64,000 bases of DNA from G963665185 sp049723905 (GTDB lineage Bacteria; Desulfobacterota; Desulfovibrionia; Desulfovibrionales; Desulfovibrionaceae): contig NZ_JBJKFD010000001.1 of NCBI RefSeq assembly GCF_049723905.1, forward strand, positions 2,170,001 through 2,234,000, in the 5' to 3' direction. A program made the position numbers and the translations under genes. Positions 52,577 to 61,458 of this stretch are shown piece by piece; positions within the stretch are counted from its first letter, which is position 1, and every line of letters begins with the position of its first letter. Below the pieces are notes generated by a model. It searched no databases, had not been told where the DNA came from, and was given only the letters and a program-made list of their open reading frames with translations.

Positions 52577-52817
52577 ACCGCCCTATACGCAGCCCCGTAT
52601 GCGGCCCCCGTATTGGGCCAGTTTCGGACACCTCGGCCGGAGAAATTGAAAAGCCGCCGGTCGCCGCTGAGTCGCCGGGCCAGTTTTTTCAAGATATGTT
52701 GCGTGAGGCCTGCTGAACGAGGCCTGCGGAATGAAATCTGTCGAGCGGGATCTATCGCGTGAAGTCTGGATTTGCACACGGCCGGGCAAAAAACAGGCGC
52801 GTACCAAAGGACACTGC

Positions 52818-53765
52818 ATGCGCATATTGATGCTGGCGATCAACGACCCAGCCGGAACGGCCATTGCCTTTGCCAATGCCCTGAACCGCCATACCGAACA
52901 CACCTGCCGGGTGGTGACGCTGGAAACCAGATACACCCACTCCTGGGAAAAGGATCTGCACGTCCCGGACCTGGATGCAACCGGCCTGGCCGAGGTGGAA
53001 TATCTGCTTGAAACCTCGGACATCTTTCATTTTCACATGACTGCGGACGAGACCTTGCGCTTCGGGCCATTTCTGCCCGCGGATTACATGCGGGGCAAAC
53101 GCATCGTCCACCACCATCACGGCCATCCCGACTTTCGCGGCAATCCGGGAAAATACAGTAAAAAGTACGCCCAGCTGGGCCGCACCAAACTTCTGGTCAG
53201 CACGCCCGACCTGCTGCGCCTGCTCCCGGAGGCCACCTGGCAGCCCAATCTGGTGCCCAACAACGATCCCCTGCTGCTGCCCATGGGCGGCAAGCCGGAC
53301 GATCCGCTGCGCATAGCCCACTCGCCCACGCGAAAAGACCTCAAGAACACCGATGACCTGTTGCGCGCTCTGAACGGCCTGAAAACACAAGGCGTTCATC
53401 CCCTATTGGATATGATCGACGACGTACCGCACAGCGAATGTCTGCGACGCAAACGGCGCTGTCACATTCTGTTCGACCATATGCAGGGGTATTACGGAGT
53501 AAGCAGTTTGGAAGGATTATCGCAGGGATTGGCCGTCGTGGCCGGGCTGGATGACTGGTGCGCAGGCCATGTGCGCGATTTTTCCGGTGTGGAGGAACTT
53601 CCCTGGGTAACGGCCTCGCCGGAGACCTTGGAAAAGACCCTGTACAATCTGGCCAACGATCCCGACAGGATACGCGAAATCGGCCGGGCCTCGCGCCGCT
53701 TTATGGAAACGGCCTGGTCGGAACGCAAAGTGGCGCAGCGACTGGCCGACTTCTACACCGCCTGA
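52818..53765 (+). CDS. Glycosyltransferase
   Basis: 315 residues. A GT-B enzyme with MRILMLAINDPAGTAIAFAN at the start, HHHHGHPDFRGNPGKYSKKY in the middle and a C-terminal CHILFDHMQGYYGVSSLEGL segment whose Glu acts on the donor sugar. It is short for the group. AAAGGA lies before ATG 52818; the frame is open further upstream but that part is not conserved in character. Its place after the NeuB-type gene suggests a role in surface glycan or flagellin glycosylation. Confidence 0.85.
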   Translation: MRILMLAINDPAGTAIAFANALNRHTEHTCRVVTLETRYTHSWEKDLHVPDLDATGLAEVEYLLETSDIFHFHMTADETLRFGPFLPADYMRGKRIVHHHHGHPDFRGNPGKYSKKYAQLGRTKLLVSTPDLLRLLPEATWQPNLVPNNDPLLLPMGGKPDDPLRIAHSPTRKDLKNTDDLLRALNGLKTQGVHPLLDMIDDVPHSECLRRKRRCHILFDHMQGYYGVSSLEGLSQGLAVVAGLDDWCAGHVRDFSGVEELPWVTASPETLEKTLYNLANDPDRIREIGRASRRFMETAWSERKVAQRLADFYTA

Positions 53766-54026
53766 TCAGTCGCCGCTTTTATCCTGCGGAGACCGCTTCG
53801 GTATGCGGTCCACGGCCCAGCGCAGCAGATAAAACACCACCGCACCCACCGCCAGAATGCCTGTCAGAGAATATTCCGTATTGCCAAAGGGGATGGGCAT
53901 CCAATTGTCGGTACGCATCCAGATATACCCCTGGAACCCCATCACCATGAGCCAGCCGAGAGCCAACGCGAGCGCTATCTTGAAAAAAAGGTCAGCCACG
54001 CCCGATGCGTTCTTTTCTGCGTCCAT
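53766..54026 (-). CDS. Small two-helix membrane protein
   Basis: 86 residues. Two membrane segments: FFKIALALALGWLMVMGFQG (about 14-33) and LTGILAVGAVVFYLLRWAVD (about 53-72), joined by a loop with WMRTDNWMPIPFGN, and a short charged tail. No family recognised. GAGGT lies before ATG 54026. It is adjacent to, and on the same strand as, the ClC chloride transporter gene, which suggests but does not prove a link. Confidence 0.7.
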   Translation of the reverse strand: MDAEKNASGVADLFFKIALALALGWLMVMGFQGYIWMRTDNWMPIPFGNTEYSLTGILAVGAVVFYLLRWAVDRIPKRSPQDKSGD

Positions 54027-54127
54027 ATGCACCTCAAAACAGTTTTTCTTGCCATGGCTATATGCCATTACGGCAATCCACGTCCAGATTTAACCACTCT
54101 TGCAAAAGCCCCGTATAAACCAGGTTT

Positions 54128-56023
54128 CTATTCGCCCAAAGGCTCAGAGTCGCCTTTGACGCCTTCCGGGGCCTTTACCGGATTTACATATTGGGACGTG
54201 GTGGTTCCCAAGGATCGGGCCAGTTCCGGGCGTACCTCCTTAAGCCGGGTATTGTAGAAATCGATCACCTCGCGACGCCCGAGCATGCCCATCAATACCG
54301 AAGGGTCGTCTTCGCGCACCACGGGCAGGCTGTCGATATTGCGCTGGGTGAACTTGTTCATCACCGAGTTGAGGTCTTCGCTGGGCCGCACCGTAATGAT
54401 GTCGGTCATGGCGATATCCTTGAGCAGAATAAGATGAACAATGGCCGACTCGAACAAAATGCTCCTGAAGTCATTGATGGAAAAAATGCCGGTCAGCTTG
54501 CCCTCGTCATTGACCACAGGGAAATAATGCTGGTTTGTCTTGGAATACAGTTCCTTGAAACTGCCGAAGTCCATATCTTCGGGAACCGTGGCCACCCAAC
54601 GGATACGGTTGTCCAGATCCTTGACCCTGTACGCCTGCAGAATGTCCACGTGCACTTCTCCGGCATGGGCCGGGGAAGCGAATTTGTTGGGCACCTGCTC
54701 GCTGTAGATGCTGAACCGCGTGGACAGCTGGTGACAAAGAAAACAGACCAGCAGGGAAGGCAGGAGCAGATGATAGGAGTTGGTCATCTCGCTGACAAAA
54801 ATAATGGTGGAGACCGGAGTGGACGAAACAGAGGTGAAAAATCCGGCCATGCCCACAATGACAAACGGCCCGGTATGCGGAATGAGGTCCGGGGCGAACA
54901 TCTGGAAAATCTTGCCCACGGCCCCGCCCAATGCGCCGCCGATGACGATGGACGGGCCGAACACGCCACCGCTGCCGCCGGAACCGATGGTAAAGGCGGT
55001 GGTGAAAATCTTGCCCAAGGCCACGCCCAGCAGCAGCGTGAGCGGAGCCTGCTCCAAAATGCCCTTCTGCACGATGCCGTACCCGAAGGCCAGGGTTTCG
55101 GGCAGATAGAACCCGATCATACCGGTCAGCAGGCCACCGATTGCGGGCTTGATATGGTTGGGCACCGCCTTGAACTTTTTAAAGGTCCCGTGCACGGAAT
55201 AGAACACTTTGGTGTAGACATACCCGCCTGCCACCAGAACCAGGGCCAACAGGGCGTAGGGGCCGAGTTCCAGCGGATTGGTGAACTGAAAGTCCGGGGC
55301 CTTGAACAACGCGCCCCAGCCAAAGACCAGACAGAACAGGCAGTAGGCCACCACGGAGGAAATGCCCGCGGGAATAAGCACGTCCGACTCGAAATCCGCG
55401 TCCGAATACAACACCTCGGCGGCAAAAAGCGCCCCGGCCAGAGGTGCGCGAAAAATACTGCCCACGCCCGCGCCCACACCAGCCGCCAACATGATGCGCC
55501 GTTCGTGCGCGGACAATTTGAGACGTGTGGCCAGAAACGAGCCGAACCCGGCACCGATCTGGGCTATCGGCCCTTCGCGTCCGCCAGAACCGCCTGTTGT
55601 CAGGGTTATCGTTGAGGCAATGGTCTTGATGAAGGGCACCCGGCCCCTGATGATGCCGCCCTTGTTGTGGTAGGCGTCTATGGCGCCATCCGTGCCGTGG
55701 CCCTCGGCCTCCGGCGCAAAGGTATAGACCAGCCAGCCGCTGACGATTCCCCCCAAAGCGGGAAGAATGAGCAGCACCCAACGGTTGAAGGGGGTGTTCG
55801 ACGGCGCAAGCAGGGCGTGTTCACCAGCCGGGCCCACCGGCCTGTACCCGGCCATTCCATCCATGAAGTAGCGCATGCCGTAATCGCAGAGTGTATGGAA
55901 AAGAATGGACCCACCGCCTGCGATTACGCCGATGAGTATGAACAGAAACAACCATTTGCCAGTGCGCTTGAGTCCGGCGGGAGCATGAAGAGCGCGATGA
56001 AGAGTAGCGGAGGTCTGGCTCAT
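54128..56023 (-). CDS. ClC-family chloride channel/transporter with CBS pair
   Basis: 631 residues. Ten or more membrane helices form the ClC fold. The gating segment is GGSGGREGPIAQIGAG with the key Glu150; the anion-site loop GSGGSGGVFGPS is present. The first selectivity loop, usually GSGIPE, reads GHGTDGA. The presence of the gating Glu suggests a Cl-/H+ exchanger. The C-terminal 180 residues hold two CBS domains (VATVPEDMDFGSFKELYSKT and DIITVRPSEDLNSVMNKF), which usually bind adenine nucleotides. It lies 18 bp after the universal-stress-type gene, in one operon. Confidence 0.93.
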   Translation of the reverse strand: MSQTSATLHRALHAPAGLKRTGKWLFLFILIGVIAGGGSILFHTLCDYGMRYFMDGMAGYRPVGPAGEHALLAPSNTPFNRWVLLILPALGGIVSGWLVYTFAPEAEGHGTDGAIDAYHNKGGIIRGRVPFIKTIASTITLTTGGSGGREGPIAQIGAGFGSFLATRLKLSAHERRIMLAAGVGAGVGSIFRAPLAGALFAAEVLYSDADFESDVLIPAGISSVVAYCLFCLVFGWGALFKAPDFQFTNPLELGPYALLALVLVAGGYVYTKVFYSVHGTFKKFKAVPNHIKPAIGGLLTGMIGFYLPETLAFGYGIVQKGILEQAPLTLLLGVALGKIFTTAFTIGSGGSGGVFGPSIVIGGALGGAVGKIFQMFAPDLIPHTGPFVIVGMAGFFTSVSSTPVSTIIFVSEMTNSYHLLLPSLLVCFLCHQLSTRFSIYSEQVPNKFASPAHAGEVHVDILQAYRVKDLDNRIRWVATVPEDMDFGSFKELYSKTNQHYFPVVNDEGKLTGIFSINDFRSILFESAIVHLILLKDIAMTDIITVRPSEDLNSVMNKFTQRNIDSLPVVREDDPSVLMGMLGRREVIDFYNTRLKEVRPELARSLGTTTSQYVNPVKAPEGVKGDSEPLGE

Positions 56024-56040
56024 AATATTTCGGCTCGCTT

Positions 56041-56889
56041 TCAGATTTCCAAAGCGGGGTTACACCAGGGCTGCACCTGGAAATTCGGTCCGGCGATAAG
56101 CAGGTTGTTGGGCATGGTGGACTGGACCAGCTCCATCTTGCTGCCGAAAACCACGTCGCGGATAAGTCCGTGGCCATACGCCCCCATAATCACCAGGGCG
56201 TCATGGGGCACGGCGTACAGATTGCTGACAAATTCGCCCTGGTCGAAAAAATGCCAATTCCGCACCGGAGCCTCGCCGCAGCTCAGCCCGTTGTGCTCCA
56301 TGATGTCCTCGTAATATTCCCGTCCCTTCCCATCCGCCTGGGTGAACACGTCCAGGGGAAGGCGGCTGTTGCGGCTGATGCGCATGCCCAGTTCCAGGGA
56401 TTTTACGGCATTTTTCGACCCGCCGAACATGACCATGACACTGGTCCATGGTTTGAACACCTGGCTGGGAATAAGCAGAGGGAAATGGGCTGTCTTGAGA
56501 ATGCCGCGTACCTTGGAACCTATCTTGCCAAGGGCGATCTTGCTGGACTGGTCGGCCATAACCCGGGGAGAACACATGAACTGAAAATCCGTGGGCACGT
56601 CGGGCAGGTTGGTAGCCGTAAACTCGTCGCTGTACAGCAGAGAGCAGGAAAAATCATGCCCCTCAAGCAATTGGTGCACATGGGGTTCCATGCTTTCCGG
56701 GTCGGCCAGATACGAAGGGTCCAGCTCCACCTCCACTGCGTCGTACTCGAAGTACATGAGAAATTTTCTGGATTTGGGTATATAGACGGTAAGGCCTACA
56801 TTGAGAGTTTTGCAAAAATAGAGACTTTGCAGGAATGTTTCTCGGCCCAGCGGGGTATTTCGGAAAATGTGCAAAAGACGTGGTTCCAT
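56041..56889 (-). CDS. Universal-stress-protein-like protein
   Basis: 282 residues, about the length of a tandem Usp. The second half has VMVMFGGSKNAVKSLELGMR and the closing nucleotide-loop-like MGAYGHGLIRDVVFGSKME...NNLLIAG segment of UspA. The first half is divergent (LHIFRNTPLGRETFLQSLYF, YFEYDAVEVELDPSYL) and may be a degenerate Usp repeat. It should be cytoplasmic and could report ATP or stress state. It is the first gene of an operon with the ClC-CBS transporter. Confidence 0.8.
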   Translation of the reverse strand: MEPRLLHIFRNTPLGRETFLQSLYFCKTLNVGLTVYIPKSRKFLMYFEYDAVEVELDPSYLADPESMEPHVHQLLEGHDFSCSLLYSDEFTATNLPDVPTDFQFMCSPRVMADQSSKIALGKIGSKVRGILKTAHFPLLIPSQVFKPWTSVMVMFGGSKNAVKSLELGMRISRNSRLPLDVFTQADGKGREYYEDIMEHNGLSCGEAPVRNWHFFDQGEFVSNLYAVPHDALVIMGAYGHGLIRDVVFGSKMELVQSTMPNNLLIAGPNFQVQPWCNPALEI

Positions 56890-57284
56890 GCAGCGAACTC
56901 CGTGAATGGCTGAAGGCTATCTCTCTTTCCAAGTGTATAGTCTTTGCCCTGCAACGTCCATGGGGGGCGGAAAATCGGGCGCAACGAACACGGTTTCCTG
57001 GCGGTTGCCCACCGCGCACCCACGGGGCAGCCAGAAGTGGCGGCATCCCCTTCCGGCGCCAGCCTGCTCACGCCGCCTCTTACATTGTAAGTCGCGGGGA
57101 ATTGGGCTAGTGTCGCTCTCCGCTTAAAAGCGACACATACCGGCGGGCAGGCTGAATGCCGTTGTTTCGGCCCAAATGCCGCAAGGCCCCCCGCCGTTCC
57201 CGGCGGTCTTCGCAACCGTCCGCAAGCGCCGGACAGGTTGGGATTTCAAATCGTCTGCAAAGCCGTCATGCAGCAGGAGGACAC
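56890..57284. other. Divergent intergenic region with a strong hairpin
   Basis: A hairpin GTGTCGCT / AGCGACAC with a 11-nt loop lies at 57110-57136, upstream of gmhA, and a small palindrome CTTACATTGTAAG lies near 57080. Promoters for both divergent operons must be here. No gene or known RNA is recognised. Confidence 0.45.
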
Positions 57285-57911
57285 ATGTCGCAGGAAGCAT
57301 TGGACAGGGTTATGACCCATTGCCGCGAAGGCATGGCCCTTAGAGAAAAATTTTTCGAGCAGTACGGACAGGACGTGGTGGATGTGGCCCGGGTAATGGC
57401 CGTGTGCCTTGCCCGCGGCGGCAAACTGCTGTTCTGTGGCAACGGCGGCAGTGCGGCCGACGCCCAGCATATAGTGGCGGAATTCGTCAACCGTTTCCAG
57501 CTGGAACGGCCTCCGCTTCCGGCCATAGCCTTGACGACCGACACCTCCGTGCTTACCGCTATCGGGAACGACTACGGTTTCGACCAGGTTTTTTCCAAAC
57601 AGGTTCAGGCTCTGGGCACCAAGGGCGACGTGCTGGTGGGAATTTCCACCTCGGGCAACAGCCCCAACGTTATCCGCGCCTTCCGGGTGGCCCGAGACAA
57701 GGGCATTACCTGCGTAAGCATGGGCGGACAAAACGGCGGGGAAATGGCCCCCATGGCCATGCATAACCTGCTCGTCCCCGGTAAGGTGACGGCCCTTATT
57801 CAGGAAGTACACATCTCCATCGGGCATATGTTGTGCAATCTGGTGGACTTTTTTCTGTTCGAGGCGGTCACGGAACTGCAACCCTATCTGCCTATCCAGG
57901 AAGACGTGTAA
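57285..57911 (+). CDS. gmhA: Sedoheptulose-7-phosphate isomerase
   Basis: 208 residues. A SIS-domain enzyme with LLFCGNGGSAADAQHIVAEF and VGISTSGNSPNVIRAF, which bind the sugar phosphate, and the ALTTDTSVLTAIGNDYGF segment typical of GmhA. It converts sedoheptulose 7-phosphate to heptose 7-phosphate, the first step towards the lipopolysaccharide inner core, in the cytoplasm. ATG 57285 has AGGAGG 4 bp upstream; the longer frame to 57156 is leader. Confidence 0.95.
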   Translation: MSQEALDRVMTHCREGMALREKFFEQYGQDVVDVARVMAVCLARGGKLLFCGNGGSAADAQHIVAEFVNRFQLERPPLPAIALTTDTSVLTAIGNDYGFDQVFSKQVQALGTKGDVLVGISTSGNSPNVIRAFRVARDKGITCVSMGGQNGGEMAPMAMHNLLVPGKVTALIQEVHISIGHMLCNLVDFFLFEAVTELQPYLPIQEDV

Positions 57912-57953
57912 CAACGTCCGAAGGAAGACGCCTGAAACATTTCAGGAGGAATT

Positions 57954-58193
57954 ATGCCGATTTTTGAATACAAATGCGCGGCTTGCGGCAAAGAATTTGA
58001 AGAAGTCGTGTTTGGCGATGCCAAGCCCGACTGCCCCGACTGCGGCTCCAAGGACACGGAAAAACTGATGTCCTGCTGCCGTCACAAGACTGGTGGAGCC
58101 GGAGGACTGGAAATGCCCTCCTCAAGCTCGTCCAGCTCCTCTGGCGGCTGCTCCGGATGCGTGGGCGGCAATTGTTCTTCCTGCGGCGGCTGA
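57954..58193 (+). CDS. FmdB-family zinc-ribbon protein
   Basis: 79 residues. MPIFEYKCAACGKEFEEVVF with a second CPDCGS knuckle gives the FmdB zinc ribbon. A serine run and a Cys/Gly-rich tail (CSGCVGGNCSSCGG) follow. FmdB proteins are suspected regulators of amide and one-carbon genes, but the role is unclear. AGGAGG precedes the ATG. It lies 42 bp after gmhA and 34 bp before hemC, apparently in one operon. Confidence 0.9.
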   Translation: MPIFEYKCAACGKEFEEVVFGDAKPDCPDCGSKDTEKLMSCCRHKTGGAGGLEMPSSSSSSSSGGCSGCVGGNCSSCGG

Positions 58194-58227
58194 GCCGGAT
58201 CTCTGCACTCCAACCACTCGCGAGACT

Positions 58228-59154
58228 ATGACCGACACCATTGTTATCGCCACACGGGGCAGTTTGCTCGCCATGTGGCAGGCGAACCACATCAAGTCCC
58301 TTATTGAGAAACGGCACGGCGTCCACGTCGAGCTGCTCAAGATCAAAACCAAGGGCGACAAGATCCTGGACGTTCCGCTGGCCAAAATTGGCGGCAAGGG
58401 ATTGTTTGTAAAGGAAATCGAAGACGCTCTTCTGGACGGACGCGCCCATCTGGCCGTGCACTCCATGAAGGACGTGCCCACGGAGCTGCCTGCCGGACTG
58501 GTTGTGGGCATTATCCCCAACCGCGAAACGCCCACGGATACGCTCCTCTCCGTCAAGTACAACGGACTGGACGACCTGCCCCAGGGAGCCGTGGTCGGCA
58601 CTGCCAGTCTGCGCCGCCAGGCCCAACTGTGGATGCGCAGGCCCGACCTGGACATCCAGACGTTGCGCGGCAACCTGGACACACGTCTGCGCAAGCTGAC
58701 CGAAGGACAGTACGACGCCATTGTTCTGGCCTCCTCCGGGCTGAAGCGCCTGGGGTTCAGCGGACCCAAGATGCAGGTGCTGGGGCCGCCGGACTTTCTG
58801 CCCGCCGTGGCGCAAGGTGCCCTGGGCATCGAATACCGCGAGGATGACAAGAACATCGCCTCGCTGCTCTCTTTCATCAACCACACCCCTTCCCGCATCT
58901 GCGTACAGGCGGAACGCGGTTTTCTGACAGGGTTGGACGGCGGATGCCAGGTACCCATTGCCGGTTACGCCGAACTGCACGACGACACCGTGCACCTTAC
59001 CGGTCTTGTGGCGGACGCCAAAGGCCAGGAGGTCATCCGCATGGAAGCCGACGGTCCGGCCGAAGAGGCCTGGGACATCGGGCAGGCACTGGCGCAAAAG
59101 GTGCTGGCCGCGGGTGGCAAAAAAATTCTCGACGAAGTGTACGCGGCCCAATAG
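58228..59154 (+). CDS. hemC: Hydroxymethylbilane synthase (porphobilinogen deaminase)
   Basis: 308 residues. It joins four porphobilinogens into hydroxymethylbilane for heme, siroheme and corrin synthesis. Marks: IATRGSLLAMWQA at the start, KGLFVKEIEDALL, HSMKDVPTELP, GTASLRRQAQL and the dipyrromethane-cofactor cysteine Cys240 in GLDGGCQVPIAG. ATG 58228 matches the family start (MTDTIVIATRGS); its ribosome binding site is weak, so it may rely on coupling with the FmdB-type gene. A strong terminator follows. Confidence 0.97.
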   Translation: MTDTIVIATRGSLLAMWQANHIKSLIEKRHGVHVELLKIKTKGDKILDVPLAKIGGKGLFVKEIEDALLDGRAHLAVHSMKDVPTELPAGLVVGIIPNRETPTDTLLSVKYNGLDDLPQGAVVGTASLRRQAQLWMRRPDLDIQTLRGNLDTRLRKLTEGQYDAIVLASSGLKRLGFSGPKMQVLGPPDFLPAVAQGALGIEYREDDKNIASLLSFINHTPSRICVQAERGFLTGLDGGCQVPIAGYAELHDDTVHLTGLVADAKGQEVIRMEADGPAEEAWDIGQALAQKVLAAGGKKILDEVYAAQ

Positions 59155-59183
59155 CCGAAGTCTGTCGGGACCATCCCAAATAC

Positions 59184-59220
59184 AAAACGCCCTGCGGATA
59201 TATGTCCGCAGGGCGTTTTT
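59184..59220. terminator. Bidirectional terminator between hemC and the permease gene
   Basis: Stem AAAACGCCCTGCGGA / TCCGCAGGGCGTTTT with TTTTTC on the plus strand and TTTTGT on the minus strand; it can serve both convergent genes. Confidence 0.9.
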
Positions 59221-59240
59221 CTTTATTTATGGGCGTGGGA

Positions 59241-60518
59241 TTAACGGCCGAGTCCCAACTTATGCCCGTACTTGGCCCGAACAACCAGCCCAACCAAAAG
59301 CAGGGAGCAAACCACGGAAACCACGGAAATGCTCTCGCCCGCGCTCTGGCTTACCCAATCGGCCACGGACAGCCCCAAGGCGTGATACAGGACGTTCACA
59401 CCCATTCCAAGGGCCAGGGAAACAACGGAAATGGCCGCCACATAGACCATGGTGGTGCGCTTGCCCAATCGCTTGGCCAGCACGGTAAGTCCGGCGGCGT
59501 TGGTGGCCGGTCCGGCCAGAAGAAAGACCAGGGCCGCCCCCGGAGAAAGTCCCTTGAGTGCCAGGGCCGCAACAATGGGTGTGGAGGCCGTGGCGCATAC
59601 ATACATGGGCACGCCGATAACCAGCATGAGCAGCATGGAGAACATGCCTTCGCCCAGGTTTTCCGCCACAAAGTTGGGAGGCAGAAAATAGCTGATGCCC
59701 CCTGCCAGGACGATTCCGGCCAGCAGCCAGAAGCCGATGTCCTTGGAGAGCTCTATAAAGGCGAACTCCATGCCCTTGCGCAGACGGCTGGGCGGTGTGA
59801 GGTCGCCAAGCTGCGGGCTATGCGAATGGTTGTGCGAATGGCTGGGCGAATGGCCGCCGCAACCGCAACCGGTGTCACACGAGGCAAAGGCGTGGACATG
59901 GTCGTGCGTGGGACGCAGAATCGTTCCGATTTGCGGTGTCGCTTCTTCCGAACCATGCCCCGAATCACATGCAGACGAACAACACGCATCCGTGCACCCG
60001 TCGGAACATCCCGCATCGTGCTCATCTGCGGAACATGCCGGGTCTGAACATCCGCACGACGAAACCGGAACCGAATGGTCCAGACCGGCTTCTTCCTCCG
60101 GATCTTCGGGCAGACGGTTCACTGCCAGTCCGGCCAGGATTGCGGTAATGAATGCGGCCACGGGCCGGATCACGGTCATGACCGGGTCGAGCAGGGCATA
60201 GGTTACGGCAATGGAATCCACGCCGGTTTCCGGTGTGGAAATAAGAAAAGACGTAACCGCCCCCTTGCTGGCCCCCTGCTTGCGCAGTCCCAAGGCGGTG
60301 GGAAGCACCCCGCAGGAGCACAATGGCAGGGGCACCCCCATGAGCGAGGCCTTCAGGACCGATGCGGTCCCGCTCTTTCCAAGATGGCGTGCAATGAAGT
60401 CATCGGGCATATAGGCCTTGAGCAGACCGGCCACGAACATTCCGAACAACACATAGGGTGCGGAATCGTTTAAAATTATCCAGGTTTCCCGGACTATTCC
60501 GATAAGCATGTCAACCAT
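59241..60518 (-). CDS. SO_0444-type metal efflux permease (ArsP/DUF318 family)
   Basis: 425 residues, about eight to ten membrane segments in two halves of four or five. The family mark PLCSCGVLPTALGLRKQGAS lies in the first half and ATASTPIVAALALKGLSPGA in the second. The central loop (about 155-255) is rich in Cys and His (CGCSDPACSADEHDAGC, DACCSSACDSGHGSEE, GCGCGGHSPSHSHNHSHS) and should bind metal ions such as copper or zinc. It is read with the ArsR gene 44 bp upstream. GGGAGG fixes ATG 60518; the longer frame to 60593 runs into the ArsR gene. Confidence 0.9.
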   Translation of the reverse strand: MVDMLIGIVRETWIILNDSAPYVLFGMFVAGLLKAYMPDDFIARHLGKSGTASVLKASLMGVPLPLCSCGVLPTALGLRKQGASKGAVTSFLISTPETGVDSIAVTYALLDPVMTVIRPVAAFITAILAGLAVNRLPEDPEEEAGLDHSVPVSSCGCSDPACSADEHDAGCSDGCTDACCSSACDSGHGSEEATPQIGTILRPTHDHVHAFASCDTGCGCGGHSPSHSHNHSHSPQLGDLTPPSRLRKGMEFAFIELSKDIGFWLLAGIVLAGGISYFLPPNFVAENLGEGMFSMLLMLVIGVPMYVCATASTPIVAALALKGLSPGAALVFLLAGPATNAAGLTVLAKRLGKRTTMVYVAAISVVSLALGMGVNVLYHALGLSVADWVSQSAGESISVVSVVCSLLLVGLVVRAKYGHKLGLGR

Positions 60519-60562
60519 GGTTCCTCCCAAAGGAGCACTTGCGGTTCCTGATGTATTCCAGC

Positions 60563-61009
60563 TTAGGACGAGCAGTCGTTGGCGGCATGGCACAGCCCCT
60601 GCGCCATGAGCGTTTTCACGTGATCGTCGTCCAAACTATAGTAGACCCACTTGCCCTGCTTGCGCCCCTTGACCAGGCGCATGGCTCGCAAAAGCCGAAG
60701 CTGATGCGACACCGACGACTGGGACAACCCCAGCAGATCGCACAGGGCACAGACACAGAGCTCCCCGTCTTCCCGCTCTTCTCCGGTCCGTTCGGATTCT
60801 TCAGTCACGGCAGCCAGGGCCGCCAGAATGCGCAACCGGTTGGGATCGCCCATGGCCTTGAACATCTCGGCGGCGCGTTCAATGGATTCATCCGAGGCCA
60901 TTGAACGTCGGGCCAGGGCCACGGCTTCGTGGTGGTCATTGCAGAAACAATGGGCGTCTTCCGGAAGTTCTTCCGAAGCCTTGCCGGGATTTTCTGTGGT
61001 TTGGGACAC
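60563..61009 (-). CDS. ArsR/SmtB-family metal-sensing repressor
   Basis: 148 residues from a GTG start after AGGAGAG. The winged helix-turn-helix (about 48-125) has MGDPNRLRILAAL and the recognition helix LSQSSVSHQLRLLRAM. The metal motif ELCVCALCDLL sits in helix alpha-3, as in the classical alpha-3 sensors of arsenic, cadmium or lead, and the N-terminal CFCNDHH segment may add ligands. It should leave its operator on metal binding and release the permease gene. The operator lies 25-46 bp upstream. Confidence 0.94.
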   Translation of the reverse strand: MSQTTENPGKASEELPEDAHCFCNDHHEAVALARRSMASDESIERAAEMFKAMGDPNRLRILAALAAVTEESERTGEEREDGELCVCALCDLLGLSQSSVSHQLRLLRAMRLVKGRKQGKWVYYSLDDDHVKTLMAQGLCHAANDCSS

Positions 61010-61033
61010 GATACTCTCCTATGAATTATTCAT

Positions 61034-61055
61034 CATATGTTCATTTGTTCATATG
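61034..61055. promoter_or_regulatory. Probable ArsR operator
   Basis: CATATGTTCATTTGTTCATATG contains two ATGTTCAT-like half sites flanked by CATATG, resembling 12-2-12 ArsR/SmtB boxes, directly before the ArsR gene. From here to 61307 no gene is supported; a 68-codon frame starting at 61193 is low-complexity and runs into repeat G. Confidence 0.55.
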
Positions 61056-61307
61056 TAGTCACAAGCGCGCTGTCAACAGAAGCTGATGAAAAAGCTCTTC
61101 CCTTAGTGCGCAGCCAATCTTTCAAAAGCAAAGGATACGCCACCGCACCACTCTACGCAGTCCGCCAACTCTCCGTATAGAATGGAAAATTCATGTTCTC
61201 CAAGGCTACACAAAGGGCTCACCAAACATCTCGTCGGACCAGGAAACTTGGAAAAAAGAAAGGAAAGACCGGGACTCGGCTCAGATTGATTACAAAGTTC
61301 AATCTGG

Positions 61308-61443
61308 CAGGCTGCTCAAAAAGGTACGAGAGCCACAAGACTCACCGTCGTAAAAAAAACTCAAGACCGACGCATATTTTCAGATACGCGAGGGTTTGAG
61401 TTTTTTGAAACAACGACGCTATCGGGCCTTTGTCAGCAGCCTG
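61308..61443. repeat. Palindromic intergenic element, copy G
   Basis: Complete copy with ends CAGGCTGCTCAAAAAGG and CCTTTGTCAGCAGCCTG. Arms AAAAAACTCAAGACC and GGGTTTGAGTTTTTT flank the hairpin GCATATtttcaGATACGC. It ends 16 bp from the adenylate cyclase stop. Confidence 0.85.
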
Positions 61444-61458
61444 GGCCGGGAACCCGGA

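Noticed and set aside
61193..61399. 68-codon frame rich in Lys/Arg before the adenylate cyclase
   Set aside because: Over half lies in repeat element G and it lacks a start signal.
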